This document shows positions 31,922-33,828 of a DNA stretch of 33,828 nucleotides, in pieces. Below the pieces are notes generated by a model, which saw only the letters and a program-made list of their open reading frames with translations, made no database searches and was not told the DNA's origin. The first letter of the stretch is position 1. Each line of letters begins with the position of its first letter. The DNA is from CAKSQF01 sp051867915 (GTDB taxonomy: Bacteria > Bacillota > Clostridia > Oscillospirales > CAG-272), in NCBI GenBank assembly GCA_051867915.1, contig JBJDZJ010000167.1, forward strand, positions 1 to 33,828, written 5' to 3'. A program made the translations under genes and the position numbers.

Positions 31922-32296
31922 ATGGAAAACCGGGAAAATGAAAAATTCAGTTACACCTATTCCGCAATAGAGCAGGAAGAGATTCATCGGATCCGAAAAA
32001 AGTATGTGACGGAAGAAGACAAAATGAGTCGGCTTCGGAAGCTGGATGCCGGCGTCAACGAAAAAGCCACCGGCGTTTCGATGGCGGTGGGCATTGTAGG
32101 TGCTTTGATTATGGGAATCGGAATGTGCTGCGCAACCATTTGGAAGGGAATGTGGTTTTTCCCCGGCATCCTTATCGGCCTTGTGGGTATGGCGGTATTG
32201 GCTTTGGCCTATCCCGTTTATCTGAAGGTTCTCAAGAAGGAGCGGGAAAAGATCGCACCCGAAGTAATCCGTTTGGCAGATGAATTGATGAAATGA
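31922..32296 (+). CDS. Small two-helix membrane protein (family sometimes labelled dihydropteridine reductase)
   Basis: A 124-residue protein with a charged cytoplasmic N-terminus (ENEKFSYTYSAIEQEEIHRI, then RKKYVTEEDKM), two membrane helices (about 52-70 and 78-100) joined by a short loop, and a basic tail (KKEREKIAPEVIRLADELMK). Homologues in gut Clostridia are, as I recall, often called dihydropteridine reductase in databases, but nothing in the sequence supports an enzyme: there is no nucleotide-binding fold and the protein is mostly membrane helix plus charged ends. AAAGGAG lies before the ATG. It is the first gene behind promoter C and probably co-transcribed with the acyltransferase. 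It may be a membrane-stress sensor or scaffold, which is inference. Confidence 0.8.
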   Translation: MENRENEKFSYTYSAIEQEEIHRIRKKYVTEEDKMSRLRKLDAGVNEKATGVSMAVGIVGALIMGIGMCCATIWKGMWFFPGILIGLVGMAVLALAYPVYLKVLKKEREKIAPEVIRLADELMK

Positions 32297-32329
32297 GACG
32301 GTAATATGAAAAAGGAGTGAGACAGTTTT

Positions 32330-33535
32330 ATGAAGCTATATCCCGTACAGCCGCTTGACCTGATGCAATGGATCAATACGAAGTACCACGATCCTTTTAT
32401 TCATGAGTGGATTGAATTTGAAGGAAGATTGGATACCGAAAAACTGATTCGGGCAGTTGACCAACTGGCGGAGGTTTTTCCCCTTTTGAAATGTCATTAT
32501 GATCGGGAGAACAATACCTATGTTGAAAACGGACATTGCTCCGGCGGCGATCTGCTGAGAATCGACGATTCAGCCGATCGGAATGCTCTTTTAACCGAGG
32601 CGTTGGACACAGATCAAAAGCTGGTTCAGCTGACGCTATCCCGTAACACGCTTGTCATTACAATCAGCCACATGATTTGCGACGGAAGCGGATTCAAGCA
32701 ACTGATCTATCTTTTATGTGATTTTTATAATTCAAAGGGCGGCAAAAGTCCCGACAATCTGATGATCAGAGCGTTTTCACAGCTTACCGGAGAACTCACC
32801 GGAAGGACAGCGATCACCTTGAAAATGCTGATTTCGATGATGGGCAATTTCAAAAGCAGGCCGGTGTATGCCAAAGGCGAACAGGAGAACATTTATGTCA
32901 TTGAGCGGACGGTACCGCGCGAAATCATGACAAAGGTTCACGGTCTTGCCAAAAAGCAGGGGGCAACCCTGAACGATGTTTTTCTGACGGCATACGCCAG
33001 AGCGTTGGAAAAACGGTACGGTCTGAAAAAGATCAACATTCCGTGTACGGTGGACCTGCGGAAGTATGCGAAGACCGGGACGGGAATCGGAAATCTCACG
33101 GGAACCTACAACCTGAACATAAAAATGAAAGACGGCGCAGGGTTCGGAGAAACATTGGCGGATGCTTCTGCGGTCATGCAAAAGCAGAAGAAGACGAAAA
33201 ACGATATTGCCGGTCCCATGCTGCTTGTATCCAAATATGAGAAATCCACATTGGAGCAATTTCTCAAGCTGTACGGCGGGATGGAAACGAGCGCATCTGC
33301 CGACTATACCAACCTGGGCGTATTGGACGACCAAAAACTCGTGTTTGACGGAGCAACGGTGAAAAACGCGATCGGTTACAGCGGCTTAAACAAAGCGCCG
33401 TCTTTCCAGATTGCTGTTTCATCCTTCAGAGGGGAAACAACCGTGACAAGTCTTGTCAGGTGCGGAAAAGAGGAAAAAAAGAAGGTCGATCTCCTGTTGG
33501 ATACGGTTGTCGAAGAAATCAAGTCGTTTGCATAA
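32330..33535 (+). CDS. Condensation-domain-like acyltransferase
   Basis: A 401-residue soluble protein of the chloramphenicol acetyltransferase/condensation superfamily, similar to stand-alone alcohol acyltransferases and PapA-type enzymes. It has the catalytic HxxxDG motif (SHMICDGSGFKQLIYLL, about residues 112-128; active His in HMICD) after an N-terminal MKLYPVQPLDLMQW. The second half includes NVFLTAYARALE-like LNDVFLTAYARALE and the late NLGVLDD segment. There is no carrier or adenylation domain nearby, so it is not part of a peptide synthetase. It lies 33 bases after the small membrane protein with AAGGAG before the ATG. Its acyl donor and acceptor are unknown; acylation of a lipid or small molecule would fit the locus. 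Confidence 0.85.
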   Translation: MKLYPVQPLDLMQWINTKYHDPFIHEWIEFEGRLDTEKLIRAVDQLAEVFPLLKCHYDRENNTYVENGHCSGGDLLRIDDSADRNALLTEALDTDQKLVQLTLSRNTLVITISHMICDGSGFKQLIYLLCDFYNSKGGKSPDNLMIRAFSQLTGELTGRTAITLKMLISMMGNFKSRPVYAKGEQENIYVIERTVPREIMTKVHGLAKKQGATLNDVFLTAYARALEKRYGLKKINIPCTVDLRKYAKTGTGIGNLTGTYNLNIKMKDGAGFGETLADASAVMQKQKKTKNDIAGPMLLVSKYEKSTLEQFLKLYGGMETSASADYTNLGVLDDQKLVFDGATVKNAIGYSGLNKAPSFQIAVSSFRGETTVTSLVRCGKEEKKKVDLLLDTVVEEIKSFA

Positions 33536-33551
33536 AAAGATGTCCCATAGA

Positions 33552-33587
33552 GGCGGCAGGGAGTGCAGTTCTCCCTGCCGCCGTTTT
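33552..33587 (+). terminator. Intrinsic terminator after the acyltransferase gene
   Basis: A perfect 12-bp stem (GGCGGCAGGGAG / CTCCCTGCCGCC) with a 7-base loop is followed by GTTTT. Confidence 0.9.
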
Positions 33588-33634
33588 CGGTCGGAACATA
33601 TTGAAAATTTCAAACTATTTTCACATTTCTCCTT

Positions 33635-33640
33635 TATAAT
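33635..33640 (+). promoter_or_regulatory. TATAAT -10 box upstream of the last partial gene
   Basis: A perfect TATAAT stands 24 bases before the ATG at 33664, in A/T-rich DNA. No good -35 box lies 16-18 bases upstream. It lacks the clean 11-bp phasing of the three promoters described above. Confidence 0.4.
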
Positions 33641-33663
33641 GAAACTGAATGGGAGGATGGTGT

Positions 33664-33828
33664 ATGATAAAGTATGTTCGTAGACTGATCCGAAAAAACA
33701 AAACCGCCGACAGACTCGTAAACAGCTATGATTTCCGAACGGTTGTCTTCTCAACCCTGTCTATGCTGGGAGGAATCGGATTTGCGATCTTCAATACGGT
33801 TGTTTTTTCCATTACCGACTCTATGTGG
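33664..33828 (+). CDS. Membrane protein, 3' partial
   Basis: Only the first 55 codons are inside the window. GGGAGGATGGTGT precedes the ATG. The protein begins with a basic segment (MIKYVRRLIRKNKTADRLVN), then a hydrophobic stretch (about residues 26-48, containing FSTLSMLGGIGFAIFNTVVF), and runs off the end at a Trp codon. The layout resembles a clostridial family of uncharacterised multi-span membrane proteins, but too little is present to name it. Confidence 0.6.
   Translation, partial: MIKYVRRLIRKNKTADRLVNSYDFRTVVFSTLSMLGGIGFAIFNTVVFSITDSMW

Overview
The window looks like chromosomal DNA from a spore-forming member of the Clostridia, probably an Oscillospirales-type gut Firmicute. The evidence is a sporulation sigma factor of the SigK type, SpoIVB, a SPOCS/LysM coat-type protein, strong AGGAGG-type ribosome binding sites, low-complexity sigma-A promoters and many T-tailed terminators. 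The taxonomic placement is inference. The left two thirds (1-23010) are dense, GC-rich housekeeping and sporulation genes. The right third (about 23150-33828) is visibly richer in A/T, carries two broken or recoded genes, and reads as one accessory envelope-stress locus.

Left part: the C-terminal 890 codons of an M16C presequence-protease-like metallopeptidase; a minus-strand AI-2E family transporter back to back with a DUF362/ferredoxin protein and ispE; a REPIN-like 92-bp palindromic repeat; a minus-strand cluster (unrecognised protein, TrmH-type methyltransferase, Ppx/GppA phosphatase) divergent from sigK; then a SPOCS/LysM protein, spoIVB, rsmE from a perfect consensus promoter, and a CdaR/PucR-type regulator. 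Next is a division cluster, ftsE-ftsX-M23 peptidase-like-S41 protease, followed by greA-lysS. The M23 protein has lost one catalytic His, which suggests an EnvC-like role under FtsEX. LysS carries an additional C-terminal EMAPII/Trbp111-type tRNA-binding domain.

Right part: a small protein made of five 11-residue amphipathic repeats; a cardiolipin synthase split at an A AAA AAC heptamer in the right phase for -1 frameshifting; a second small helical protein with weaker 11-residue periodicity; two tandem-duplicated ABC exporter pairs of the BcrAB/LanF type, the second ATPase broken by an in-frame TGA; a PlsY-like acyltransferase; an OmpR-type two-component system; a small membrane protein; a condensation-superfamily acyltransferase; and the start of another membrane protein.

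Three transcription units in this right part begin with unusual promoters that lack a recognisable -35 box. Instead they carry AAAAC tracts phased by about 11 bp, with the last tract always exactly 11 bases before a TATNAT -10 box. This is the geometry expected for an OmpR-family activator, and such a regulator is encoded in the same locus. My main proposal is that this is a self-contained, poorly described membrane-stress regulon. It would combine lipid remodelling (Cls, PlsY, acyltransferase), peptide/lipid export (two ABC pairs) and small amphipathic membrane-coating proteins, under the local two-component system.
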